64,000 nt of DNA from Herbaspirillum sp. WKF16 (GCF_028993615.1 NZ_CP118632.1:4526001-4590000), one strand, 5' to 3'. Positions 46,878 to 56,269 are shown, numbered from the stretch's first letter. The notes: generated by a model not told the origin, from the letters alone. Program-made: numbers and translations.

Positions 46878-47948
46878 CTATGAATTGATGTTGGCATCGG
46901 CGAGGTTCTCGCGGCGGCGCACCGGACCGTCGCCGAACAGCTCGACCGAATCACGCATGCGGCCGCCGATGGTGGCGAACAGGCTGGCGACGAAGGCGCC
47001 GCACAGCAGGGCGAGGAACATCCACATCGAGGCGTAGGCCGCTGCCTTGCGTGCAGCGTCGGCAGCCTCCTTGGCCTTGGCGGCGGCGTCGTCCAGCGCG
47101 CGCTGGTAGGAAGCGAAGGTGTCGGACACGCGCTTCTCGGCCTCAGCTTGGCTCAGGCCCGTGCGGCGGGCCACGACCTGGGCGACGTAGGTCTTGTCGG
47201 CGCCCGACAGGCTGCCGTTACGCAGGCCGTAGGCGAAGATGCGGGTCACTTCCATGCGCTGGGCCGGAGCGATCTCGCCGCCGTTGCCCGGACCTGGCGC
47301 GGCAGCCGGAGCGGCCAGAGGTGCAACCTCAGCGCCTGGGGCAGGCGCGGCGGGCGCTCCCGTATTGGCTGGAGCGCCGGTGTTGGCGCGGAACAGGTTG
47401 TCGACGAAGTAGCCCGACATGCGGTCAGCCAGGTTGGCTGCCTCACCCGGGTTCTGCGCGGCGCCTTGCGCAGCGCCGGCGCCGGCCGCAGCTGCGGTCA
47501 TGCCCAGCGCCGAACCGGCCGCGCCCACGGTGCGCGCGCCGCCTGAGATCACCGTGCCGATCGCGGCGCTCAACAGCGCGGCCGTGGCCAGCGAGGCGAC
47601 CGCCCACGCCAGGAAACCGTGCGCAGTATCGCGGAAATAGACTTCGCGGGTATGCACCCCGGCCCACTTCACCCGCAGGCGTCCGGCCAGGAAGCCGCCG
47701 ATGGCCGAGGCGGCGATCTGCGTAAACACCAGCCAGCCGGCGGTCGAGTAACCGATCGCCTTGGCCGAGAGGCCTTCGCCCGACCACGGCGAGATGGAGG
47801 AAAAACCCAGGCCGGAGCCGAGCATTACCAGGATGAAGGACAGCGCGGCGGCAGCGAAGGCCCCCGCGAAGATCGCCGGCCACGAAACGCCTGAGGCAGA
47901 ACCTGCCTCGGCGGCGACTTCGCCGGCATGGATGGATGGTATTGCCAT
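46878..47948 (-). CDS. Polytopic membrane protein, TIGR04086/PhnA-like type, function unknown
   Basis: 356 residues with about six hydrophobic segments. The N-terminal half (VSWPAIFAGAFAAAALSFIL, GWLVFTQIAASAIGGFLAGR and FRDTAHGFLAWAVASLATAA) resembles membrane proteins loosely annotated as PhnA-like. A Pro/Ala/Gly-rich linker (~195-225) and a helical Ala/Lys segment with VVARRTGLSQAEAEKRVSDT precede the last helix. The 23-residue peptide gene follows directly and may encode a partner. I do not recognise a catalytic motif. Confidence 0.7.
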   Translation of the reverse strand: MAIPSIHAGEVAAEAGSASGVSWPAIFAGAFAAAALSFILVMLGSGLGFSSISPWSGEGLSAKAIGYSTAGWLVFTQIAASAIGGFLAGRLRVKWAGVHTREVYFRDTAHGFLAWAVASLATAALLSAAIGTVISGGARTVGAAGSALGMTAAAAGAGAAQGAAQNPGEAANLADRMSGYFVDNLFRANTGAPANTGAPAAPAPGAEVAPLAAPAAAPGPGNGGEIAPAQRMEVTRIFAYGLRNGSLSGADKTYVAQVVARRTGLSQAEAEKRVSDTFASYQRALDDAAAKAKEAADAARKAAAYASMWMFLALLCGAFVASLFATIGGRMRDSVELFGDGPVRRRENLADANINS

Positions 47949-48124
47949 TTGTCTCCTCGCTTTCTTGTTGAGCTGGCACAGGCGCCGCCAAGGTTGAGCA
48001 TGCGGCGCATCGTATTAAGACGGTAAGACAGCGTGACTGTAGCGAGGCGGGGCCGGCCGCGGCATAGGAAGAAAACGCGAAATGCCGTAGGAGAGTCGGC
48101 AGACGGGAGGTGCGAAACGAGAAA

Positions 48125-48164
48125 CGCCGCAGCGCCGCATCCCCGGGAATGCGGCGCTGCGGCG
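48125..48164 (-). terminator. Strong hairpin downstream of the epoxide-hydrolase-like gene
   Basis: A perfect 16-base stem (CGCCGCAGCGCCGCAT and its complement) with an eight-base loop. Read on the minus strand it is followed by TTTCTCGTTT, a weak T tract. It likely terminates the gene at 48197-49237. Confidence 0.6.
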
Positions 48165-48196
48165 AGCTCATCCTTGCGTCGCTTGCGTTACTAGCG

Positions 48197-49237
48197 TTAC
48201 ATGCGGTCGGCCTCGACGATTGCCTGGGCGAACTCGCGAGGCGCTTCCTGCGGCAGGTTGTGGCCGATGCCGCCGGCCAGCGTGTGGTGCGCGTACGGGC
48301 CGGAGAAGCGCTTGCGGTAAGCCGCCGGATCCAGGTGCGGCGCGCCGTTGGCATCGCCCTCCAGCGTCACCGTCGGCACCGTGATGACCGGGAAGGCGCC
48401 CAGGCGCTGTTCCAGCGCATCGTACTGCGTCTGGCCCGGCGCCAGGCCCAGGCGCCAGCGGTAGTTGTGGACCACGATGGCGACGTGGTCGGGATTGTCG
48501 AACGAGGCCGCGCTGCGGGCATAGGTCGCCTCGTCGAAGTTCCACTTGGGCGAAGCGGTCTTCCAGATCAGGCGGTTGAAGTCCTTGCGGTACTTGTCGT
48601 AACCTGCCACGCCGCGGTCGGTGGCGAGGTAGAACTGGTACCACCAGTCGAGCTCGGCCTGCGGCGGCAACGGCGCGCGGCCGGCATCGACGTTGGTCAT
48701 CAGGTAGCCGCTGACCGACACCAGCGCCTTGACGCGCTCGGGCCATTGCGCGGCGATGATGCAGGCGGTGCGCGCACCCCAGTCGAAGGCACCGAACACG
48801 GCGCGGCGGATCTTGAGCGCATCCATGAAGGCGATGATGTCCAGCGCCACCACCGCCTGTTGGCCGTTGCGCACGGTCGAGTCCGACAGGAAGCGGGTGC
48901 TGCCGTAGCCCCGCAGGTAAGGCACCAGCACGCGATAGCCGGCGGCGGCCAGCGCCGGCGCGACATCGACGAAGCTGTAGATATCGTACGGCCAGCCATG
49001 CAGCAGGATCACCACCGGACCATCGGCCGGACCGTCCTCAGCGTAGCCGACGTTGAGCAGGCCGGCATTGACCTGCTTGATCTCGCGGAAGGACGTATGC
49101 CCGCCGGCGGCAACCGCGCCAATCGGCCCGGCGGCCTGCGCATGGGCGCTACCGGACAGCCCGAACTGCGCGGCAACGGCGGTGGCGGCGGCGACGCCGA
49201 ACAGGCGACGGCGTTGAAGATTGATTTCGTTGGACAT
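48197..49237 (-). CDS. Tat-exported alpha/beta hydrolase, epoxide-hydrolase-like
   Basis: 346 residues from ATG 49237, with GGAGAA upstream. A twin-arginine signal (LQRRRLFGVAAATAVAAQFG) predicts folded export. The alpha/beta-hydrolase core has HGWPYDIYSF (oxyanion motif), the nucleophile Asp in VFGAFDWGARTACIIA, and the catalytic His in AGGIGHNLPQEAP. An Asp nucleophile with HGWP is typical of epoxide hydrolases and haloacetate or haloalkane dehalogenases. The substrate is unknown. Upstream lie ~280 bases and then the tandem repeat array. Confidence 0.87.
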   Translation of the reverse strand: MSNEINLQRRRLFGVAAATAVAAQFGLSGSAHAQAAGPIGAVAAGGHTSFREIKQVNAGLLNVGYAEDGPADGPVVILLHGWPYDIYSFVDVAPALAAAGYRVLVPYLRGYGSTRFLSDSTVRNGQQAVVALDIIAFMDALKIRRAVFGAFDWGARTACIIAAQWPERVKALVSVSGYLMTNVDAGRAPLPPQAELDWWYQFYLATDRGVAGYDKYRKDFNRLIWKTASPKWNFDEATYARSAASFDNPDHVAIVVHNYRWRLGLAPGQTQYDALEQRLGAFPVITVPTVTLEGDANGAPHLDPAAYRKRFSGPYAHHTLAGGIGHNLPQEAPREFAQAIVEADRM

Positions 49238-49430
49238 CTTGTTCTCCGTTTGTGTGGATGGGGCATGACGGAGAATGAGCCCGGGATGTATCGCGCTTGT
49301 GTACGCAAACGGGCTGGTTTGCAAGGCTTTGTACCTGCGGCGGGGGCAGATACATTGGGATACGAATACCGGCTGTCGTTCCGGTGCAGGCGGGAATCCA
49401 GGCATCGTTCGTTGCACCTCGCCAGAGCCC

Positions 49431-49466
49431 GTTCGGACTGAGTAGCCGTGAAACGGCGTATCGAAG
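49431..49466 (-). repeat. Inverted copy of the repeat-unit leading hairpin
   Basis: Read on the minus strand it gives CTTCGATACGCCG-TTTCA-CGGCTACTCAGTCCGAAC, the same element that opens every unit of the array at 49517 onward, but in opposite orientation. The remainder of the 49238-49516 gap holds no gene; 49340-49410 includes a GGCGGGAATCCAGGC fragment common in Burkholderiales intergenic repeats. Confidence 0.75.
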
Positions 49467-49516
49467 TCAGTGCATATGCGCTTGAACCACTCACACAAGG
49501 ATTGCATCTACGCCGG

Positions 49517-52006
49517 CTTCGATACGCCGCTGCGCGGCTACTCAGCCCGAACGGAATGCAAGGAGCGTAACGAAAGTCGCTGGATCCCCGCTTTCGCGGG
49601 GACGACGGATTAATTGAGATAGCGAGCCAGGGAATCGATGCCGCAGGCGAGTAAGAAACAGCGCGAGGCCGCAGGCGAGCCGGACACGCTTTCTCCTTGT
49701 GGGCCAGCCGTCGGAGCGGCGCAAAAAGTGGATCAGGGCGTCAGTCGGAGCGCAGCGACTCTGACGACCCCACTTTTTGCGACGCTCCGACGGGTACCCC
49801 GAAGGGGCTGGCACTTAGGGGCCGCCTTCTTTTGCTTACTTTTCTTGGCGGAGCAAGAAAAGTGAGCGGCTGCCGGGCCGCCCCCGGCGCTCCGCCACGA
49901 CCGGAGAAAGATAAGTCTTGAGCCGGTACATCTGCATGCAGCAAAACCTGACTACCCAAACAACAACGACGGCACCCACGCCGACTTCGATACGCCGCCA
50001 AAGCGGCTACTCAGTCCGAACGGAGTCTGCTGAGGCGCAACGAAAGTCGCTGGATCCCCGCTTTCGCGGGGACGACGGATTAATTGAGATAGCGAGCCAG
50101 GGAATCGATGCCGCAGGCGAGTAAGAAACAGCGCGAGGCCGCAGGCGAGCCGGACACGCTTTCTCCTTGTGGGCCAGCCGTCGGAGCGGCGCAAAAAGTG
50201 GATCAGGGCGTCAGTCGGAGCGCAGCGACTCTGACGACCCCACTTTTTGCGACGCTCCGACGGGTACCCCGAAGGGGCTGGCACTTAGGGGCCGCCTTCT
50301 TTTGCTTACTTTTCTTGGCGGAGCAAGAAAAGTGAGCGGCTGCCGGGCCGCCCCCGGCGCTCCGCCACGACCGGAGAAAGATAAGTCTTGAGCCGGTACA
50401 TCTGCATGCAGCAAAACCTGACTACCCAAACAACAACGACGGCACCCACGCCGACTTCGATACGCCGCCAAAGCGGCTACTCAGTCCGAACGGAGTCTGC
50501 TGAGGCGCAACGAAAGTCGCTGGATCCCCGCTTTCGCGGGGACGACGGATTAAATGAGATAGTGAGTCGCCCAAGGAACCACCAACGAGCAACAAGCAAG
50601 ACAAAGCCGCAGGCGAGTAAGAGACCACGCGAGGCCGCAGGCGAGCCGGACACGCTTTCCCCTTGTGGGCCAGCCGTCGGAGCGGCGCAAAAAGTGGATC
50701 AGGGCGTCAGTCGGAGCGCAGCGACTCTGACGACCCCACTTTTTGCGACGCTCCGACGGGTACCCCGAAGGGGCTGGCACTTAGGGGCCGGTTTCTTTGC
50801 TTACTTTCTTTGGCGGGCCAAAGAAAGTGAGCGGCTGCCGGGCCGCCCCCGGCGCTCCCTTCCGACCGGAGAAAGATAAGTCTAAAGCCGGTACATCTGC
50901 ATGCAGCAAGACCTGACTACCCAAACAACGACGGCATCCACGCTGACTTCGATACGCCGCCAAAGCGGCTACTCAGTCCGAACGGAATCCAAGGAGCGCA
51001 ACGAACGGCGCTGGATCCCCGCTTTCGCGGGGACGACGGATTAATTGAGATAGCAAGCCAAGGAATCGATGCCGCAGGCGAGTCGGAGACCACGCGATGC
51101 CGCAGGCGAGCCGGATATGCTTTCCCCTTGTGGGCCAGCCGTCGGAGCGGCGCAAAAAGTGGATCAGGGCGTCAGTCGGAGCGCAGCGACTCTGACGACC
51201 CCACTTTTTGCGACGCTCCGACGGGTACCCCGAAGGGGCTGGCACTTAGGGGCCGGTTTCTTTGCTTACTTTCTTTGGCGGGCCAAAGAAAGTGAGCGGC
51301 TGCCGGGCCGCCCCCGGCGCTCCCTTCCTACCGGAGAAAGATAAGTATCAAGCCGGTACATCTGCATGCAGCAAAACCTGACTACCCAAACAACAACGAC
51401 GGCACCCACGCCGACTTCGATACGCCGCCAAAGCGGCTACTCAGCCCGAACGGAGTCCAAGGAGCGCAACGAAAGTCGCTGGATCCCCGCCTTCGCGGGG
51501 ACGACGGATTAAATGAGATAGTGAGTCGCACAAGGAACCACCAACGAGCAACAAGCAAGACAAAGCCGCAGGCGAGTAAGAGACCACGCGATGCCGCAGG
51601 CGAGCCGGATATGCTTTCCCCTTGTGGGCCAGCCGTCGGAGCGGCGCAAAAAGTGGATCAGGGCGTCAGTCGGAGCGCAGCGACTCTGACGACCCCGCTT
51701 TTTGCGACGCTCCGACGGGTACCCCGAAGGGGCTGGCACTTAGGGGCCGCCTTCTTTTGCTTACTTTTCTTGGCGGAGCAAGAAAAGTGAGCGGCTGCCG
51801 GGCCGCCCCCGGCGCTCCCTTCCGACCGGAGAAAGATAAATCTAAAGCCGGTACATCTGCAGGCAGCAAGACCAGACTACCCAAACAACGACGGCATCCA
51901 CGCTGACTTCGATACGCCGCCAAAGCGGCTACTCAGCCCGAACGGAATCCAAGGAGCGCAACGAAAGTCGCTGGATCCCCGCTTTCGCGGGGACGACGGA
52001 TTAAGT
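49517..52006. repeat. Tandem array of five multi-hairpin units plus a partial sixth
   Basis: Units start at 49517, 49985, 50455, 50947, 51415 and (partial) 51907, giving lengths 468, 470, 492, 468 and 492. Each opens with CTTCGATACGCCGC..GCGGCTACTCAG and continues with GGATCCCCGC-TTTC-GCGGGGACGACGG. Next come two GCCGCAGGCGAG repeats and a long hairpin with 24-base arms (unit 1: 49708-49731 and 49770-49793, one mismatch). Then follow CCCC-GAA-GGGG and a second hairpin around CTTACTTT. Units 3 and 5 replace a ~31-base stretch by a ~53-base one. Unit 1 and the start of unit 2 are repeated exactly over ~510 bases (49571 and 50041 onward). Open frames inside exist in every unit but look non-coding. 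It separates the histidine kinase gene from the hydrolase gene. Confidence 0.95.
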
Positions 52007-52043
52007 GGAACGATAAGCCTGCGCATAGAAACGCGAGACCGGA

Positions 52044-53387
52044 TCACCCCAGCGAAGACACCACCAGCTCCGCCTCCAGGCCGCCCAACCCATCCCCCCG
52101 ATTGCGCAACACCAGCGAACCGTTCAAGGCCAGCGCCAGTTGCTGCGCAATCGCCAGCCCCAACCCCGTCCCTCCCGTACCGCGATTGCGCGAAGACTCC
52201 AGGCGGAAGAATGGCTGGAACACCGCCTCCAGCTGCCCGGCCGGAATCCCCGGCCCGCGGTCGCGGACAAAGATCGCCACCTTGCCGCCCTCCAGCAGGC
52301 GCGCCTCCACCTCGGCCGCGCCGCCGAACTTCAGGGCGTTGTCGATCAGGTTGGTAAGGATTCGCCGCAAGGCCTGGGTGCGCGTCACCAGGGCCAAGGC
52401 CGACACCCCCACCGGCATGGACACGTCGCGCCCCGTGTCCTGGTAGTCGAACACCATGCTCTCCAGGAAGGACGCCAGGTCGATGCGCACCGGCGCCTCG
52501 GTGCTGCCGTGCGCGCTGCGCGCATAGGCGATGCCCTCCTGCACCAGCCGGCCGATCTCGGCCAGGTCGCTCATCAGCTTGTCGCGCTCGACGCTCTCCT
52601 CTGCCATCTCCGCCCGCAGCTTCATGCGCGTCAGCGGCGTCTGCAGATCATGCGACACCGCCGCCAGGATCTGCACCCGCTCCTGCAGGTAATCCGAAAT
52701 GCGCTCGCGCATGGCGTTGAAGGCGGTCGCCGCATGCGCTACCTCCACCGGTCCGTCCTCGCGCAGCGGCGGCGCGTTCTTGCTCATGTCGAGCCGGTCG
52801 GCGGCGTCGGCCAGGTCGGCCAGCGGCCGCAGCGCCAGCCGCACCGCGAACCAGCTGCACAGCACCAGCACCAGCAGCTGCGCCGCCAGCACATAGGGCA
52901 GCCACTGCGTGAGCGGCTTCATGGCCGGCTTGATGTCGACCGCCAGCGCGCTGCCGTCCGAGAGTTGAAGATGCGCCTGCAAGTGCTCGCGCGGCCCGGG
53001 CACGGTCTCCATGCGGAAGGGATAGCGCGCGCCCAGCGCGTCGCGGATCTTGCCGGCGATGGCCTCGGCGCGCGGCGAGAGTTCGGGCACGCCGGCCATG
53101 CCCTCGCCGATCACGTAGCCGTAGGTGCCGCGCTGCAGCGGGCCTATCCATTCGGGACGCTCCGCGGCCGGCAGGCGGTCGAGGATGGCCACCGAGGTGG
53201 CGACGTCGTTCTCCAGCGTATCGAGCATGACTGCGCGCGCGGCCATGTAGCGCTCCAGGAACAGCACGCCGAAGGACAGCACGTGCGCCAGCGCCAGCCC
53301 GGCCAAGAGGATCAGGAACAGGCGCGAACCCAGCGTGCGCGGCACGCGCAGCAGGCGGCGCGGCGCGGCAGCGACGGCGTCGCTCAT
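52044..53387 (-). CDS. EnvZ-like sensor histidine kinase
   Basis: 447 residues. Helix 1 is at ~22-45 (LFLILLAGLALAHVLSFGVL), a ~115-residue periplasmic domain follows, helix 2 lies at ~165-185, then HAMP. The His is in ILAAVSHDLQTPLTRMKLRA; the ATPase domain has ILTNLIDNALKFGG, DRGPGIP and GGTGLGLAIAQQLA. The start overlaps the response-regulator stop as ATGA. The system faces dipZ, suggesting envelope or redox stress as the signal. Confidence 0.93.
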   Translation of the reverse strand: MSDAVAAAPRRLLRVPRTLGSRLFLILLAGLALAHVLSFGVLFLERYMAARAVMLDTLENDVATSVAILDRLPAAERPEWIGPLQRGTYGYVIGEGMAGVPELSPRAEAIAGKIRDALGARYPFRMETVPGPREHLQAHLQLSDGSALAVDIKPAMKPLTQWLPYVLAAQLLVLVLCSWFAVRLALRPLADLADAADRLDMSKNAPPLREDGPVEVAHAATAFNAMRERISDYLQERVQILAAVSHDLQTPLTRMKLRAEMAEESVERDKLMSDLAEIGRLVQEGIAYARSAHGSTEAPVRIDLASFLESMVFDYQDTGRDVSMPVGVSALALVTRTQALRRILTNLIDNALKFGGAAEVEARLLEGGKVAIFVRDRGPGIPAGQLEAVFQPFFRLESSRNRGTGGTGLGLAIAQQLALALNGSLVLRNRGDGLGGLEAELVVSSLG

Positions 53388-54124
53388 GAGCGCGCCTCCT
53401 CGATTTCCACCGGCATCGAGAACACATAGCCCTCGTTGCGGATGGTCTTGATGTAGCGCGGCTCGCGCGCATCGTCTTCCAGGCGCTGGCGCACGCGGCT
53501 CACCAGCAGGTCGATCGAGCGGTCGAAGATCTCGGCCTCGCGCCCCTGGGTCAGGCTGAGCAGCTGGTCGCGGTTGAGCACGCGCTGCGGATGGTCGACG
53601 AACACGCGCAGCAGGCGGTACTCGGCGCCGGAAAGCGTCACCACCATGCCGTCCGGCGCCAGCAGGTGGCGCTCGCTGGTGTCCAGCCGCCAGGGACCGA
53701 ACCTGAGCATCTTGCCGGCCTCGCTGACCTGCAGGTTGGGCGGCAGCATGCGCGTGCGGCGCAGCACCGACTTGATGCGCGCCAGCAGCTCGCGCGCGGC
53801 GAAGGGCTTGGCGAGGTAGTCATCGGCGCCCATCTCCAGGCCGATCACGCGGTCGGTCTCTTCCGAGCGCGCCGTCAGCATGATGATGGGCGTGGCGCGG
53901 TGCTTGCCGGCGCGCAGCTCGCGGCACAGCACCAGGCCGTCGTCGCCGGGCATCATGATGTCGAGCACGATCAGGTCCACCGCGTTGGCGGCGACGAAGG
54001 CGCGCATCTGGCGGCCGTCGGCGGCGACGTCCACGCGCAGCCCGTTCTTTTTCAGATAGTCCGCCACCAGTTCGCGGATTTCCCTGTCGTCGTCGACGAT
54101 CAGGATGTGATCGATGTGTTCCAC
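53384..54124 (-). CDS. OmpR-family response regulator
   Basis: 246 residues from GTG 54124, chosen for GGAGAAAGG about 7 bases upstream and the typical N terminus HILIVDDDREIRELVADYL. The receiver Asp is in LIVLDIMMPGDDG and the Lys in LAKPFAARE. The winged helix includes LSGAEYRLLRVFVDHPQRVL, FDRSIDLLVSRVRQRL and TIRNEGYVFSMP. The frame is open for another ~220 codons upstream, but those cover the divergent promoter and dipZ start and are unlikely to be coding. Confidence 0.93.
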   Translation of the reverse strand: MEHIDHILIVDDDREIRELVADYLKKNGLRVDVAADGRQMRAFVAANAVDLIVLDIMMPGDDGLVLCRELRAGKHRATPIIMLTARSEETDRVIGLEMGADDYLAKPFAARELLARIKSVLRRTRMLPPNLQVSEAGKMLRFGPWRLDTSERHLLAPDGMVVTLSGAEYRLLRVFVDHPQRVLNRDQLLSLTQGREAEIFDRSIDLLVSRVRQRLEDDAREPRYIKTIRNEGYVFSMPVEIEEARS

Positions 54125-54204
54125 CTGCCAGCCTTTCTCCGGATTTTCCCAATCCTGTCTTTTACGTTCTGTCCCGGCGCCGCGCAAGCGGCGGCGACGG
54201 GAGA

Positions 54205-54350
54205 TTTGTACCTCAATGTATCCGGCCCGCGCGGCGATACAGCAGACGACAAACGCGCCGGAAAATTGCCTGGATGACATCGCGGCGGGGCAAGAATGGA
54301 TGCGCCCCCCGCCGCCGCCATTGTCGCCGGATTTGTACGCCAATGTACAA
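54205..54350. promoter_or_regulatory. Two TTTGTAC..CAATGTA sites between regulator and dipZ
   Basis: The 349-base divergent gap (54125-54473) holds no gene. TTTGTACCTCAATGTA at 54205-54220 and TTTGTACGCCAATGTA at 54332-54347 are direct repeats 127 bases apart; the second extends to the perfect inverted repeat TTGTAC-GCCAAT-GTACAA (54333-54350). They are probable binding sites for the adjacent OmpR-type regulator, one near each transcription unit. Confidence 0.6.
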
Positions 54351-54473
54351 GCGCCGCCGCCGGACACCTGGCGATACACAAACCCGGCCCGGCCTACACA
54401 TGGCGGATACACCGGAGCGGTTTCATGCAGGGGTCGCAACACATCGCGCATCACCCTTTTGCAAGGAACCATC

Positions 54474-56246
54474 ATGATCCTCCATCTCGCCACATACTTC
54501 GCCGCGTTCCTGGGCGGGGCGCTCACGCTGCTGAGTCCCTGCATCCTGCCGGTCCTGCCCTTCCTGTTCGCCCGGGCCGACCAGCCCTTCCTCAAGGCGC
54601 GCCTGCCGATGCTGGCCGGCATGGCGCTGGTGTTCGCCGCCGTCGCCACGCTGGCCGCGGTCGGCGCCGGCTGGGCGGTGCACCTCAATGAAATCGGCCG
54701 CATCGGCGCCATGCTGGTGCTGGCGCTGTTCGGCCTGGCACTGGTCTCGCCCACGCTGGCAGGCCTGCTGGCGCGGCCCGGCGTGGCGCTGGGCAACGTA
54801 CTGGCCGACTACTCCCGCCAGCGCGGCCCGACGGTGTCCGGCTCGCTGCTGCTGGGCGCGGCCACCGGCCTGCTGTGGACGCCCTGCGCCGGCCCCATCC
54901 TCGGCCTGGTGCTGTCGGGCGCGGCCTGGCAAGGACCCAGCGTGCAAACCGCCGGCCTGCTGCTGGCCTACGCCGCCGGCGCGGCCAGCGCGCTGGGCCT
55001 GGGCCTGGCCGCCGGCGGCCGCCTGATGGCCGCGGCCAAGCGCCGCCTGCGCATCGGCGAATGGCTGCGCCGGATGCTGGGCGTGGCGGTGCTGGCCGGC
55101 GTGGCCAGCGTCGCGGTGGGCGCCGACCTCAATCCCCTGGGCTCGCTGCGCGCCACCGAGAAGCTGGAAAACATCCTGCTCGACATCCTGGCGCCTGAAC
55201 GCACGCTGATGGCCGGCGCGGGCGCTGTGGCCGGCGCCCTGCCGCAGCCCCAGCCGGCGGCGCGCCCCTACCGCAGCCTGTTGCCGGTGGAGGGCGCCCT
55301 GCCCTCGCTGGACGGCGCGGTCGAATGGCTGAATTCGGCGCCGCTGTCGGCCGAGCAGTTGCGCGGCAAGGTGGTCCTGGTGGATTTCTGGACCTACTCC
55401 TGCATCAACTGCATCCGCACCCTGCCCTACGTGCGCGCCTGGGCCGAGAAGTACAAGGACCAGGGCCTGGTGGTGATCGGCGTGCATACGCCCGAGTTCG
55501 CCTTCGAGAAGAAGGTCGATAACGTGAAGAAGGCGCTGGGCGAATTCAAGCTCGGTTTCCCGGTCGCGGTGGACAGCAACTTCCGCATCTGGCGCGCCTT
55601 CAACAACAACTACTGGCCGGCGATCTACCTGGCCGATGCGCAAGGCAAGCTGCGCTACCACCACTTCGGCGAAGGCCGCTACGAGACCTCGGAGAAGGCC
55701 ATCCAGGAATTGCTGAAGGAGGCCGGCGCCACGCAGCGCGACCAGGCCGCGGTAACGCCCCAGGCGCCCGGCGTCCAGGCCGCGCCCGACCTGGCGCAGC
55801 TGGGCTCGGACGAGACCTACCTGGGCTATCGCCAGGCCACCGGCTTCAGTTCGCGTGAGCGGCTGTTGCCCGACCTGGCCGCCGACTACAGCGCCGCGCC
55901 GCTGGGCCTGAACCAATGGAGCCTGGCCGGCAACTGGCGCGCCGGCCCCGAGGCGATCACGGTGCTGCGCGCCGGCGGCAGCATCGCCTACCGCTTCTCG
56001 GCGCGCGACCTGCACCTGGTGCTGGGTCCGGACGAGGACGGCCGCCCGGTGCGCTTCCAGGTGACGGTGGACGGCAAGGCGCCGGGCGAGCTGCACGGCG
56101 CCGACATCGACGCCGCCGGCAACGGCGCGGTCGACCGCACGCGCCTGTTCCAGCTGGTGCGCCAGCGCGGCGAGGTGCGACCGCGGACCTTCGAGGTGCG
56201 CTTCCTCGATCCCGGCGCGATGGCCTACGCCTTTACCTTCGGCTGA
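54474..56246 (+). CDS. dipZ: DipZ-type thiol:disulfide/cytochrome c biogenesis protein
   Basis: 590 residues from ATG 54474. The N-terminal CcdA-like membrane domain (~1-215) contains the redox cysteines in LLSPCILPVLPFLF and LWTPCAGPILG. A periplasmic thioredoxin-like domain (~280-420) has the CxxC motif in FWTYSCINCIRTLPYVRAWA. The final ~140 residues form a beta-rich domain as in mycobacterial DipZ. The protein carries electrons from the cytoplasm across the membrane to periplasmic thiols. The divergent two-component system probably regulates it. Small exported-protein and glutathione-transferase genes follow closely. Confidence 0.92.
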   Translation: MILHLATYFAAFLGGALTLLSPCILPVLPFLFARADQPFLKARLPMLAGMALVFAAVATLAAVGAGWAVHLNEIGRIGAMLVLALFGLALVSPTLAGLLARPGVALGNVLADYSRQRGPTVSGSLLLGAATGLLWTPCAGPILGLVLSGAAWQGPSVQTAGLLLAYAAGAASALGLGLAAGGRLMAAAKRRLRIGEWLRRMLGVAVLAGVASVAVGADLNPLGSLRATEKLENILLDILAPERTLMAGAGAVAGALPQPQPAARPYRSLLPVEGALPSLDGAVEWLNSAPLSAEQLRGKVVLVDFWTYSCINCIRTLPYVRAWAEKYKDQGLVVIGVHTPEFAFEKKVDNVKKALGEFKLGFPVAVDSNFRIWRAFNNNYWPAIYLADAQGKLRYHHFGEGRYETSEKAIQELLKEAGATQRDQAAVTPQAPGVQAAPDLAQLGSDETYLGYRQATGFSSRERLLPDLAADYSAAPLGLNQWSLAGNWRAGPEAITVLRAGGSIAYRFSARDLHLVLGPDEDGRPVRFQVTVDGKAPGELHGADIDAAGNGAVDRTRLFQLVRQRGEVRPRTFEVRFLDPGAMAYAFTFG

Positions 56247-56269
56247 CTTTTTCCTGAAAGGAGACCTCC

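Noticed and set aside
49542..51923. Repeated open frames in the array (for example MPAPSGYPSERRKKWG on the minus strand in every unit)
   Set aside because: They fall inside hairpin-rich tandem repeats, have no ribosome sites or recognised domain, and exist on both strands at the same places. They are read as non-coding.
49517..52006. CRISPR-like interpretation of the tandem array
   Set aside because: Units are 468-492 bases, nearly identical throughout, with no short repeat/unique spacer pattern and no cas genes.
53384..54796. 470-residue version of the OmpR-type regulator
   Set aside because: The extra N terminus crosses the divergent promoter and dipZ start. GTG 54124 with a good ribosome site gives a standard regulator.
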